Translations under genes and position numbers: made by a program
The notes under the pieces: generated by a model
What the model was told of the DNA's origin: nothing
What the model saw: only the letters and a program-made list of their open reading frames with translations
The model's database searches: none
Shown: positions 9,390 to 18,317 of the stretch, piece by piece
Numbering within the stretch: position 1 is the stretch's first letter
Layout: each line of letters begins with the position of its first letter
From: Legionella beliardensis
Lineage (GTDB): Bacteria > Pseudomonadota > Gammaproteobacteria > Legionellales > Legionellaceae
Assembly: GCF_900452395.1 (NCBI RefSeq)
Contig: NZ_UGNV01000001.1
Coordinates: 2,009,501 to 2,073,500, forward strand
Direction: 5' to 3'
Length of the DNA: 64,000 nucleotides

Positions 9390-10598
9390 CTATTTGATAG
9401 TTAATTCGCTTTTCAACCAATTATAAATTGCTGCATTAAATAAACGCGGGGCTAACGGCTCACAATGCCCGCCAGTGCCCTCTTCTGAATTGAAAAGAAT
9501 ATAATGCTTTTTACATTGTAATTCGTCATAAAGCTTTTTGGCTTGCCCATAGGTAATGTACTCTTGAGTATTATCACATACCAACATTGAACATTGAATC
9601 TGCTTAACTATCCCTTGTAAGGTATAAGCCTTCGTAGCATTAAGCATTTCTTCAATTGTTTGAGCACCAAATCGCCATTTACGACTTGCCAACATAAACC
9701 TCATATTTTCATCTTCATTCATAAGATGCTCTAGGGCTTGTGATAACGGAACATCTTTTAGTGCAGGAAATTTCTTGTCAACTAATGACTTCACTTTCTC
9801 TTCTATACTGGAACTTGATTCAAAAATACCCGGATCAACAATACAAGCTCTAATACGCTTTTCCTTAGTTACAGCACGTGCTGCAAGGTAGCCGCCAAAA
9901 CTTCTACCCATAAGAATGATGTTATTTTTATCTACTTCCGGACGTTTAATAACAAAGTCTATCACTTTTTCTATGACCTGTTCCCACTCGGGAATAAAAG
10001 GTATTTTTTGCAATCGTAAAACACTACCTTGGCCAGGCCCTTCAAAGCATAAGCAATGAAACCCACGCTTTAAAGCTTCTGCTGCTGTACCAAAATAAGA
10101 TTCTTCTTTAGTTCCATCGCCACCACCCGTATCAATAAGAATAGGTTTTTCTTTCATTGGTGATGACGTATTGAGATAGAGGTAGCCTGGTAAAGCTAGA
10201 TCAGAACGATAGGGAATAAGCACTTTTTCTACGGGTGTATCAAATAAGTCAAGTGCATTGTGAAACGCATCAATACTGGCTTTTAAAGCTCCCTCAATGC
10301 GTTCATCCTCAGGTTCATCTTCAAGGAAAAAAAAAGAGGTACGATAGTAATTACTTGCACGTAGGAATGCCATTTTTGCATCAAAATTAAGATTTTTTTT
10401 ACTATAATCTTTAGCTCGTAGAGCATTTTTCTCAGCAAAAGAAAACCATTGCTCATACCAACTATTTTGGTTTCCTTTCTCAATATTATTTAATATAGCA
10501 AAACACTCACCAATCTCTGCTCCTTGGTAGGTAGTATGGCCTAACGTTCTCATAAACTGAACATTAAACAAAGATGGCTGTATAAATTCCTGCATCAC
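9390..10598 (-). CDS. alpha/beta hydrolase with helical N-terminal domain
   Basis: 402 residues. An N-terminal helical region (about 1-120) precedes an alpha/beta-hydrolase fold. The nucleophile elbow is GRSFGGY with Ser233; the likely catalytic His is His378 in GTGGHCEP; the oxyanion region is DTGGGDG (157-162). The layout matches the FrsA/2,6-dihydroxypseudooxynicotine-hydrolase-like group, which cleaves C-C or ester bonds. A cytoplasmic enzyme; no signal peptide. Substrate unknown. It lies 30 bp downstream of the M14 peptidase gene on the same strand and may share its transcript. Confidence 0.82.
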   Translation of the reverse strand: MMQEFIQPSLFNVQFMRTLGHTTYQGAEIGECFAILNNIEKGNQNSWYEQWFSFAEKNALRAKDYSKKNLNFDAKMAFLRASNYYRTSFFFLEDEPEDERIEGALKASIDAFHNALDLFDTPVEKVLIPYRSDLALPGYLYLNTSSPMKEKPILIDTGGGDGTKEESYFGTAAEALKRGFHCLCFEGPGQGSVLRLQKIPFIPEWEQVIEKVIDFVIKRPEVDKNNIILMGRSFGGYLAARAVTKEKRIRACIVDPGIFESSSSIEEKVKSLVDKKFPALKDVPLSQALEHLMNEDENMRFMLASRKWRFGAQTIEEMLNATKAYTLQGIVKQIQCSMLVCDNTQEYITYGQAKKLYDELQCKKHYILFNSEEGTGGHCEPLAPRLFNAAIYNWLKSELTIK

Positions 10599-10628
10599 TA
10601 CTCCTTAGCTCATTGTTTTGTATATTTA

Positions 10629-12257
10629 TCATTCGGTTTTTTTTAAGGTCGACAAAACGACTGGAAAAATTGGCATTGTCTTATTAGTCATAAGCAAAGG
10701 TCTATACAATAATCCTTGATAAAGACTATCCATGGATAATACATCCAATAGGATTGGCACTAAAAGACCATTTGGTTGCTTAGTAGGCACAATTAAATCA
10801 CCCTGTTTTAGCAAAATAGGTGATGTTATATACTGAATATCAGCTTGATAAGTTATGCGGAAATTTACAGGCTTAGGATAATTAATTTTTATGGAAGTTA
10901 ATTGGATAGAGTTAGCTAAAACCAATTGCGGTTTATCAATAGCTTTAAAAGCGATATGGTGCTTTCTTAATAATGCTGCAATCCTGTCGTGCCAAATAGT
11001 CACTGCATAAGCCTCAGGTAAAGCACTATTTTTTTCGATAGCAATAAAATCAAAATTAGGAAATAACTTACCCACCAAATGGCCTGTTTTTTCTTCAATC
11101 AATTGAATAGAAACACGTGGGTTGCGCACATTTAACGAATAATTAAACGTTAGATAGACAGGCTTTTGCGCAAATGTATTATTTTGCCAAGTTTCTTTAG
11201 CTAATCTTACCTTACTTTTTAATTCTTCTTTATGCTGGTTGATGACTTGCAGAAAGCTAACTGCACTTAAGTATTGTTTCTCCAAACGATTTAAAATATT
11301 AGCTGGTGTGGCAAATTTTCCACTGGCGGGATCAAGCCGATTCTCAACTAAAAATGAAGCAACACCTTGCAAGGCCGCATAATTACGTAGATTACTAACA
11401 CGCAAACCGCCGTGGGCTACAGGTTGCTCTAGTTGCTGAATTTCACCTTGATAATGCCTACTTGGTAGCCCATTTTTCTCACTCCTTTGAATTAAATCTG
11501 GGAGTAAAATATCTTGCATGTATTGTCTTAAATCAGGGTCAATATTTAAATTATTTCCTGCATCATATTGCGCGTTTACATTGGTCATAAATCCTTGCTG
11601 ATCAGTTAAGATTTTCTTGCGCACTGATGATTCATGTAAATCTAATAAAACATCAGGTTGATATTTTCTTAAAACATTAACAATAATTTGGGCTTCTGGT
11701 GTAACAAGATTAATAAAATCAATGTTAATATTATTATTCTTTTCATTAAAGCGAATGCGTTTATCTCGTCCGTCTGGATTACCATTAACAATTAATATTA
11801 GATTCATATGCTGCAAATAATTATCTAAGTTACCGCGAGCAAAATTCAAAGCAAGTTTTTGTAAGGCTTCGCAGCCTGAAAATTCAGTACCATGTTGCGA
11901 GCCAATCAATAAAACAGTTAATTTATTAGTTTGATTAGGGCCAGATTGCAGCCATGATTCATCATTAGAAATAAGTAGCGCTGTAAATGGCCTGCCCCCT
12001 GCGCTTTGTCCTAAATGAATAAGCTTAAGTTTATTGCTACTTTGCTCTAGATTTTTTAAAAATTGATTAATTTCTGCTGAGTTGGGAAGCTTTTGATAAT
12101 TACTTAGCTCTAATAACGTTTTATTATTAATATTAGCAATAGATGAATACATCGTATTAATGACAAAACATTGCATTAATAACGCTAAAAGTAGCTGTAT
12201 AAAAACGCTAGTTCTAATGGTCTGATTGAATAAAGAAGCCATTGATAAATTTAGCAA
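10629..12257 (-). CDS. M14-family zinc carboxypeptidase, secreted
   Basis: 542 residues. An N-terminal hydrophobic segment (about 17-36) is likely a signal peptide or anchor. The M14 zinc ligands are visible as His122 and Glu125 in SQHGTEFSG and His208 in LLDLHES. NPDGR at 160-164 fits the substrate-binding loop, and the catalytic glutamate is probably Glu305 in FLVENR. The region after about 340 is a beta-rich C-terminal domain of unknown role. It probably trims C-terminal residues from peptides in the periplasm or outside the cell. The start is the first in-frame ATG; a start at Met6 is possible. Confidence 0.86.
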   Translation of the reverse strand: MLNLSMASLFNQTIRTSVFIQLLLALLMQCFVINTMYSSIANINNKTLLELSNYQKLPNSAEINQFLKNLEQSSNKLKLIHLGQSAGGRPFTALLISNDESWLQSGPNQTNKLTVLLIGSQHGTEFSGCEALQKLALNFARGNLDNYLQHMNLILIVNGNPDGRDKRIRFNEKNNNINIDFINLVTPEAQIIVNVLRKYQPDVLLDLHESSVRKKILTDQQGFMTNVNAQYDAGNNLNIDPDLRQYMQDILLPDLIQRSEKNGLPSRHYQGEIQQLEQPVAHGGLRVSNLRNYAALQGVASFLVENRLDPASGKFATPANILNRLEKQYLSAVSFLQVINQHKEELKSKVRLAKETWQNNTFAQKPVYLTFNYSLNVRNPRVSIQLIEEKTGHLVGKLFPNFDFIAIEKNSALPEAYAVTIWHDRIAALLRKHHIAFKAIDKPQLVLANSIQLTSIKINYPKPVNFRITYQADIQYITSPILLKQGDLIVPTKQPNGLLVPILLDVLSMDSLYQGLLYRPLLMTNKTMPIFPVVLSTLKKTE

Positions 12258-12332
12258 TTTGGCCTCAGCAAAGGATTTTAATTTAAAGTATAGATGAAAA
12301 ATGAGAATGCAACTAAGTAACTTAGCAATAAG

Positions 12333-13604
12333 TTAGTGTTTCGTATTTCGTAAAAAACGTAATAAGGCAAAATTGGCACGCGTTACCGCATCATCCATAG
12401 CGACCTGAGGGCTTTTAATTCCAGCAAAAATTGCTTCTATCTCTTCATCATTAATCATCCTTATTTGATTTTGCGGTATACTAAATAAGCTTAGTGTTTT
12501 CTGACTGCTTTTTGCTAACTCTTTTTCTGCCAACGCAAGTATAGGCTGAGCGTCATGTTGGGCGATAAATGCATAGTTGCCTGTTAAGCTAATGGGAATA
12601 TAGCCGGTATTCTGATACCAGTGTTGTTGTATTTCGGGTTTGACCAAGTAAGCATAAAATTGGGCAATGCCACGATACACATCATCTGACTGACCTGCTA
12701 CAGCCCAAAGCGCCGCACCACCATTAAGATTACTATGACGTACCTTGCTTATGCTGGTGTCTAATGGCAAAACAGCGACACCAAGAGAAAATTTTACCAA
12801 TTCTGATAAACTGGCATAACTTCCAGATGACTGACTATACATGGCACATTTACCACTAGTAAATAAAACCGTTGCATCGCTGGCACGACCACCATAAGCA
12901 AAGTAATGGCGTGTTTGCCAATTTTTTAATCGTTCTAAATGGTGAATAAGCGCTTTATTATTGTAAACCGCTTTTCGCGCTCCCAAATCAACAAGCGGTA
13001 AACCATGTATTGCTGAAAAGGCTTCAATTTGTATCCAAGCTGGATAGGAGGAAGTATAAGCACATGAATAACCATTAGCTAACAATTTAGCAGCGACCTG
13101 CTCCAACTCATCCCAAGTCTTGGGAAAATTATGAGCATTAACACCTACTTTAGCTAAGGCATCAGCATTATAAAAAATAACTGGAATAGAAGTATTAAAA
13201 GGAAGAGCTTGTAACTCTCCTTTATGGCTATAAAAAGAAAGCAAGGCTGGCAGAAAATCTTGTGTAGGTAATGGCTGTTTTTGTTCCAACATTAATTCAT
13301 GCAAGGGCTTAATAATACCTTTTGGTGAGAGCATAATGCCGGTGCCTACTTCAAATACTTGAATAATTGCTGGCGGCTTTTTCGCTTTAAAGGCAGCAGC
13401 AAAGCTTGTAATGGTATCTGTATACTCGCCTTTATAAACTGACTTAATAAAATAATTAGTTTGGCTTTTGTTAAATCCATTAACTAAATGCTGCACCTCA
13501 GCACCAATCTGACCTGCTAGCGAATGCCATAAAACGATTTCTACTTTTGCAGCATACGTGTTGCTTAAGAGAAAAAATAGGATGAAAAAAAGCCATCGTC
13601 TCAT
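12333..13604 (-). CDS. ugpB: glycerol-3-phosphate ABC transporter substrate-binding protein
   Basis: Periplasmic receptor of the Ugp system, 423 residues. The signal peptide (MRRWLFFILFFLLSNTYA-A) cleaves near residue 19. The mature part begins VEIVLWHSLAGQIGAEVQHLVNGFN, a close match to UgpB, and continues through GEYTDTI and PAIIQVFEVGTG, typical of this extracellular solute-binding family. It delivers glycerol-3-phosphate or glycerophosphodiesters to UgpAE. Its start overlaps the ugpQ stop by 4 bp (ATGA), so translation is coupled. The permease and ATPase genes are 24 kb away at 38262-41055. Confidence 0.92.
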   Translation of the reverse strand: MRRWLFFILFFLLSNTYAAKVEIVLWHSLAGQIGAEVQHLVNGFNKSQTNYFIKSVYKGEYTDTITSFAAAFKAKKPPAIIQVFEVGTGIMLSPKGIIKPLHELMLEQKQPLPTQDFLPALLSFYSHKGELQALPFNTSIPVIFYNADALAKVGVNAHNFPKTWDELEQVAAKLLANGYSCAYTSSYPAWIQIEAFSAIHGLPLVDLGARKAVYNNKALIHHLERLKNWQTRHYFAYGGRASDATVLFTSGKCAMYSQSSGSYASLSELVKFSLGVAVLPLDTSISKVRHSNLNGGAALWAVAGQSDDVYRGIAQFYAYLVKPEIQQHWYQNTGYIPISLTGNYAFIAQHDAQPILALAEKELAKSSQKTLSLFSIPQNQIRMINDEEIEAIFAGIKSPQVAMDDAVTRANFALLRFLRNTKH

Positions 13605-14323
13605 GATAATAAATCAGGATAATCACTAAACACTGCATCTACTCCCCAATTTAACAGTGCCCCTGCCCGGGCTTTACAATTAACGGTATATACATAAAGC
13701 TGATAACCTTGTCTTTTAATGTCTTGTATACGAGCAGCATCTAGTGCAAGCTCATTAATATGGATGGAATAACAACCTAAGGATTGTGCTTTGTTAAGCC
13801 AATCTTCATCCCAGGCATCTAAAAGTAAACCTAAAGGCATGTGGGGAGCTATTGTATGACAAAGCGTTAATGCCGTTAAGTCAAAGCTTGATAATAAGGG
13901 TAATGATTTCTCTTGCGGCCAGAAACGATGTAAGCAGTCTAAAACAGCTGCCGTTGTTTGTTCGCTCATACCAGGATACGGCTTAATTTCAATGTTGGCA
14001 TTCATATTATTTTGCATTAACCAAATTAATATTGTTTTAAAATGAGGAATTTTCTCACCAGCAAATGCATCAGAAAACCACCTGCCTGCATCTAACGTTT
14101 CTAAATAAGCAGCAGTGACTAAACCTACGGCCCCCTTACCATTTGTTGTCCTTTCTAACACTTCATCATGAAAGACAAACGGTTCACCATCGCCACTTAA
14201 CATGACATCAAATTCAACCGTATTGCACCCAAGAGTAAGTGCTTTATTAAATGCCGCTAGCGTATTTTCTGGCGCATAAGCTGATGCACCTCGATGGCCA
14301 ATTACTGAGTTATTTATTTGCAA
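13601..14323 (-). CDS. ugpQ: glycerophosphodiester phosphodiesterase
   Basis: 240 residues, the length of cytoplasmic UgpQ. It hydrolyses glycerophosphodiesters to glycerol-3-phosphate and an alcohol. The GDPD core is clear: His10-Arg11 in IGHRGASAYAPENT, Glu19, Glu37 and Asp39 in TVEFDV, His52 in FVFHDE, and the metal-binding NIEIKP further on. No signal peptide, so it acts on diesters imported by the Ugp transporter. Overlaps ugpB by 4 bp downstream and the SIMPL-like gene by 10 bp upstream, forming a three-gene unit. Confidence 0.93.
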   Translation of the reverse strand: MQINNSVIGHRGASAYAPENTLAAFNKALTLGCNTVEFDVMLSGDGEPFVFHDEVLERTTNGKGAVGLVTAAYLETLDAGRWFSDAFAGEKIPHFKTILIWLMQNNMNANIEIKPYPGMSEQTTAAVLDCLHRFWPQEKSLPLLSSFDLTALTLCHTIAPHMPLGLLLDAWDEDWLNKAQSLGCYSIHINELALDAARIQDIKRQGYQLYVYTVNCKARAGALLNWGVDAVFSDYPDLLS

Positions 14324-15039
14324 GGAGCTACATCCATCCGACGATTTGAAGCAACTTCTGCTGAAGCACTTAGAGTGATTTCATTACTGACAGCTAAGTT
14401 AGCTCCAGGCGCCGCTCCCACTGCCATGGTACTCATTGCAGTTTGTTCTTTATAGGCTCTCGGTTGTTGAATGACAACATCGCCCTCATTAATATATAAA
14501 TTGCTTAAGGAATAACTTTGGTTGGGATAAACACTATTTAATCGAGATATTTCTTCATTCACTTGTTGATATAAGCGCTGACGAATTTGTGATTTTACTT
14601 GCTGAATTTCCTCAAGACTAGGCTTAAATTCAATATTATTAATTGTATAAGTACTTCCAGGTTGGCTAATTGTTTTTGCATTTTTATAAATATCAGTCAA
14701 ACTTGCCTGCGGAATACGAGCTTGTCCTTCTACAAATAATTTTTCAAGGCCTGAGCTATCTTGAGAACGATCAAACTGGGTTAAATGCCATTCCCCAGAG
14801 GCAATTTTGTTTAAATTAGTCATAATGTCATTACGTGCTTTTACCAAATCAGCAGTATTTAAGGTGGCATTGATATCAACTGTTAATAAAGCAGTTTGAG
14901 TACTCACCCATTGTTTGGCAGATACTTGAAAAAAAACTTTATCCAGGGGGATATCGGGTGAGCTAGGTGGGCATATATTATTCGCGAAGGTCAAAGGAGG
15001 TAACAAAAATAACGCCACAACATTAGTTATTTTTTTCAT
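14314..15039 (-). CDS. secreted SIMPL (DUF541)-like protein
   Basis: 241 residues with an N-terminal signal peptide (MKKITNVVALFLLPPLTFA-N). The first half has paired strands and long helices, and the C-terminal AVSNEITLSASAEVA resembles the closing strand of the SIMPL/DUF541 family, periplasmic proteins of unclear function. GGAGAT precedes the ATG. It heads the SIMPL-ugpQ-ugpB unit (10-bp overlap with ugpQ). Function is unknown; a role with the Ugp system is possible but not shown. Confidence 0.6.
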   Translation of the reverse strand: MKKITNVVALFLLPPLTFANNICPPSSPDIPLDKVFFQVSAKQWVSTQTALLTVDINATLNTADLVKARNDIMTNLNKIASGEWHLTQFDRSQDSSGLEKLFVEGQARIPQASLTDIYKNAKTISQPGSTYTINNIEFKPSLEEIQQVKSQIRQRLYQQVNEEISRLNSVYPNQSYSLSNLYINEGDVVIQQPRAYKEQTAMSTMAVGAAPGANLAVSNEITLSASAEVASNRRMDVAPCK

Positions 15040-15337
15040 CTAAATCTCCACTGAATTTAAACTTAATTAAATAATTATTTTATATAAATCAATTTTTGCA
15101 GCCAATCTTAATACTATGCATTTTGTAGTTAATCTTACACTTAGCAATATAAACTGTGTGTAAAGCTCACCTATTTTAAATTTAATGCTATCATAGCAGT
15201 AAACAATTGTCGTCCTATGACTATAATCTAATTAATTACTCTGTTCCTAATAGCGACTAATAAACGGTCTTTTTGTATTTTAATTAGTTTTTAGTGCCTT
15301 AAGTTTAATCGATATCGCTAACTTAATCGCGCATCCA
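15040..15337. other. gene-free AT-rich divergent intergenic region
   Basis: The region between the SIMPL-like gene (minus) and the dehydrogenase (plus). No gene or repeat is visible. It presumably carries the minus-strand promoter; the plus-strand promoter is annotated separately at 15338-15366. Confidence 0.5.
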
Positions 15338-15366
15338 TTGATTTAGTGAGCGAATCGATCTATAAA
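15338..15366 (+). promoter_or_regulatory. sigma-70 type promoter of the dehydrogenase gene
   Basis: TTGATT at 15338-15343 and TATAAA at 15361-15366 are separated by 17 bp, close to the consensus. Transcription would begin near 15373, about 26 bp before the ATG at 15399. Confidence 0.6.
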
Positions 15367-15398
15367 TTGAGCACATAAAGTTTGCTGGAGCCAAGCCA

Positions 15399-16475
15399 AT
15401 GATGTCAATGGAAACATTAGTAAAAAATGAGTTAAGTTCTCCTGCTGCAGATGATTTTTTGGATTATGCTTTGAAACATGGTTTTGGTGATTTACATTTT
15501 AAAGTAGATCCTACAACCGGCATGAAAGCAATCATTGCTATTCATAGTACAAAACTTGGTCCAGCTTTAGGTGGGTGTCGTTTTATTGAATATGATGATA
15601 CCCCTAGCGCCATTAATGATGCGATGCGATTAGCTCGCGGGATGAGCTTTAAAGCAGCCTCTGTTGATCTTCCCTTAGGAGGCGGTAAATCTGTTATTAT
15701 TAAACCTGCTCACCCCTTTGATCGCGAGGCCTATTTTCATGCCTTTGGTAAGTTTATTAATGAATTAGGTGGACGGTATATCACGGCATTAGATAGTGGT
15801 ACCCAATTAAGCGATATGGATATTATTAATCAGCATACGCCTTATGTAGCTAGTTTATCAAAATATAATGGCGATCCTTCACCATTTACTGCCAAAGGAA
15901 TATTTCAAGGTATTCAAGCAGCAGTAGCCTTTAAATTAGGTAAAGACAATTTACACGGTTTACATATTGCTATTCAAGGCTTAGGTCATGTTGGTTATTT
16001 ATTAGCAAAATATTTATATGAAGCTGGTGCAAGACTTACTGTTGCTGATATAAATCGTGCCAATACAGAACGTGCTGCAGAAGAATTTGGTGCTACTATT
16101 ACATCTACTGAGTTAATTCATAAAATCCCTTGCGATGTTTTCTCTCCGTGTGCATTAGGTGCAATCATTAATGATATTAGCATTCAGCAATTTCAAACAC
16201 CCATTATTGCTGGCGCTGCTAATAATCAACTAGCACATACTTATCACGGTAAATTGCTACATAACAAAGGAATCTGTTATGCGCCTGATTACGTCATTAA
16301 CGCCGGCGGTTTAATTTTTGCAGCTAGCAAATACTTACATGTACATGAAGATGAAGTTGAGCAACAAATTGAACGTATTCCTAATTCTTTATTTGAAATA
16401 TTTGCGCGTTCGGCACGTGAGGATCAACCCACAAGTGACATTGCTGACATGATTGCACAAGAAAAATTAACTTAA
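15399..16475 (+). CDS. leucine/phenylalanine-type amino-acid dehydrogenase
   Basis: NAD-dependent oxidative deaminase of the Glu/Leu/Phe/Val dehydrogenase family, 358 residues. The substrate domain has HSTKLGPALGGCRF (49-62), Lys85 in MSFKAA and the catalytic Lys97 in LPLGGGKSVI. The Rossmann domain shows IQGLGHVGYLLAKYL and an acidic VADIN end typical of NAD preference. It converts a branched-chain or aromatic amino acid to its 2-oxo acid. Its position before the tyrosine genes suggests it may act on phenylalanine or tyrosine, but the family includes leucine dehydrogenases, so specificity is open. GGAG at 15387-15390 supports this ATG; Met2 and Met4 are alternatives. Confidence 0.88.
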   Translation: MMSMETLVKNELSSPAADDFLDYALKHGFGDLHFKVDPTTGMKAIIAIHSTKLGPALGGCRFIEYDDTPSAINDAMRLARGMSFKAASVDLPLGGGKSVIIKPAHPFDREAYFHAFGKFINELGGRYITALDSGTQLSDMDIINQHTPYVASLSKYNGDPSPFTAKGIFQGIQAAVAFKLGKDNLHGLHIAIQGLGHVGYLLAKYLYEAGARLTVADINRANTERAAEEFGATITSTELIHKIPCDVFSPCALGAIINDISIQQFQTPIIAGAANNQLAHTYHGKLLHNKGICYAPDYVINAGGLIFAASKYLHVHEDEVEQQIERIPNSLFEIFARSAREDQPTSDIADMIAQEKLT

Positions 16476-16558
16476 AGGAATAAAGAGATTTATATTTCTA
16501 AAGCAATAAACTTGCTATCTTATAGTGAACAATAGGAAATTATAAATCAAGGCAACTT

Positions 16559-17221
16559 ATGACTATTAAACACTTAAATCTCACGCCTGAATTATATGAA
16601 TACATGCTAGATGTCTCATTACGTGAGCACCCAGTTTTAAAATCATTACGCGAACACACTGCAACCATGTCACTGGCGGCTATGCAAAGTGCGCCAGAGC
16701 AAGTGCAATTTATGCAATTTCTTCTTAAATTAATATCTGCGCGAAAAGTTTTAGAATTAGGAACATTTACAGGCTATAGCGCGCTCGCCATGGCACTGGC
16801 TTTGCCTGAGGATGGGGAACTCATAACATGTGATATTAATTCCGAGTGGACTAAAGATGCTTATGATTTTTGGCGCCAAGCAGGACAAGAAAAAAAAATT
16901 AAACTTCGCTTAGCACCAGCGCTGCAATCACTGGATGAGTTACTTGTTACAGGCTATAAGCATGCATTCGATTTTATATTTATCGACGCTGATAAAACAA
17001 ATTATATACAATACTATGAATTAGCATTACAGTTAGTAAATCCTCGCGGTTTAATAGCAATTGATAATATTTTTTGGGGTGGCAAAGTTATTGATCCTAA
17101 TGAAACAGGTGGCCAAACCAGAACAATTAAGCAGCTAAATGAATTACTTAAACATGATAAGCGTGTTGATGTAAGCTTACTCACTATTGCGGATGGATTA
17201 TTTTTAATTAAACCCATTTAA
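16559..17221 (+). CDS. class I SAM-dependent O-methyltransferase
   Basis: 220 residues of the caffeoyl-CoA/catechol O-methyltransferase type. The SAM site is VLELGTFTGYSALAMALA, followed by ITCDIN; the metal and catalytic region is FIFIDADKTNYIQYYE, with NIFWGG after it. Such enzymes methylate catechol-like hydroxyls. It lies 83 bp after the dehydrogenase and 26 bp before hpd, in the same orientation, and the aromatic products of the neighbours are plausible substrates. The true substrate is unknown. Confidence 0.9.
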   Translation: MTIKHLNLTPELYEYMLDVSLREHPVLKSLREHTATMSLAAMQSAPEQVQFMQFLLKLISARKVLELGTFTGYSALAMALALPEDGELITCDINSEWTKDAYDFWRQAGQEKKIKLRLAPALQSLDELLVTGYKHAFDFIFIDADKTNYIQYYELALQLVNPRGLIAIDNIFWGGKVIDPNETGGQTRTIKQLNELLKHDKRVDVSLLTIADGLFLIKPI

Positions 17222-17247
17222 GAAGTTTATTATAACAAGGAGTTACT

Positions 17248-18303
17248 ATGACTACTAATGGAAACCCATGTGGACTTGATGGTTTTGCTTTTCTTGAGTT
17301 TTCTGCTCCAAATGCTTCATCTTTACACCAGCAATTTAATCAAATGGGCTTTCAGATTGTAGCTAAACATAAATCTCAAGATATCACGCTTTATCAGCAA
17401 GGAAATATTAGATTTATTGTTAATCACGCAGCAAATACACAAGCACAAGATCATGCAAAAACACATGGTGCAGGTGCGTGTGCCATGGGCTTTCAAGTTC
17501 AAGACGTCAACAAAGCCTATGAATATGTCATTGCCCAAGGAGCCGTCCCTTTTCAAGATTGTCAGCATGCAGATCATGGCTTATTAGCCATCCAGGCTAT
17601 TGGTGGTAGTGTGATTTATTTTGTTGATGACACGCATCAACCTTTTGCAGAGCAGTGGGAACGTCAAACAGCAGATAATCAAAACACGGTTGATTGCGGT
17701 TTAACTGCCATTGACCATTTAACTCATAATGTTTATCGCGGTAATATGGATAAGTGGGCACAATTTTATGAATCGCTGTTTAATTTTGAAGAAATTCGTT
17801 TCTTTAATATTGAAGGAAAGATGACTGGGTTAATTAGCCGTGCTTTAGCAAGCCCTTGTGGCAAAATTAAAATTCCTTTAAATGAATCTAAAGATGATAA
17901 ATCGCAAATTGAAGAATTTTTGCATGAATATAGTGGTGAGGGCATTCAACATATTGCCTTAAATACCGATAATATTTATCACAGTGTTAATACACTCAGA
18001 AAAAGAGGCGTCAGCTTCCTTGATGTGCCTGAAACTTATTATGAAATGATTGAAGCGCGCATTCCATGGCATCAAGAGCCAGTAGCACAGCTACAGCAAG
18101 AACGTATCTTAATTGATGGAGAAGTTGATCCTAAGCATGGCCTTTTATTACAAATTTTTACTGAAAATGTATTTGGTCCAGTCTTTTTCGAAATCATTCA
18201 ACGGCAGGGCAATCAAGGATTTGGAGAGGGCAATTTTAAAGCACTTTTCGAAGCGATTGAACGTGACCAAATTAAAAGAGGCACATTACAGCCCTCTCAA
18301 TAA
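17248..18303 (+). CDS. hpd: 4-hydroxyphenylpyruvate dioxygenase (legiolysin)
   Basis: Non-haem iron enzyme turning 4-hydroxyphenylpyruvate into homogentisate, 351 residues. It has two vicinal-oxygen-chelate halves; the C-terminal half carries the iron facial triad: His157 in AIDHLTH, His235 in GIQHIAL and Glu315 in FFEIIQR. The C-terminal GNQGFGEGNFKALFEAIE is the family signature. In Legionella the same enzyme is known as legiolysin (lly), responsible for brown homogentisate-derived pigment, haemolysis and fluorescence. AAGGAG lies just before the ATG. Followed after 14 bp by the fumarylacetoacetase-family gene. Confidence 0.96.
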   Translation: MTTNGNPCGLDGFAFLEFSAPNASSLHQQFNQMGFQIVAKHKSQDITLYQQGNIRFIVNHAANTQAQDHAKTHGAGACAMGFQVQDVNKAYEYVIAQGAVPFQDCQHADHGLLAIQAIGGSVIYFVDDTHQPFAEQWERQTADNQNTVDCGLTAIDHLTHNVYRGNMDKWAQFYESLFNFEEIRFFNIEGKMTGLISRALASPCGKIKIPLNESKDDKSQIEEFLHEYSGEGIQHIALNTDNIYHSVNTLRKRGVSFLDVPETYYEMIEARIPWHQEPVAQLQQERILIDGEVDPKHGLLLQIFTENVFGPVFFEIIQRQGNQGFGEGNFKALFEAIERDQIKRGTLQPSQ

Positions 18304-18317
18304 CGTAAGGCTTTAAA

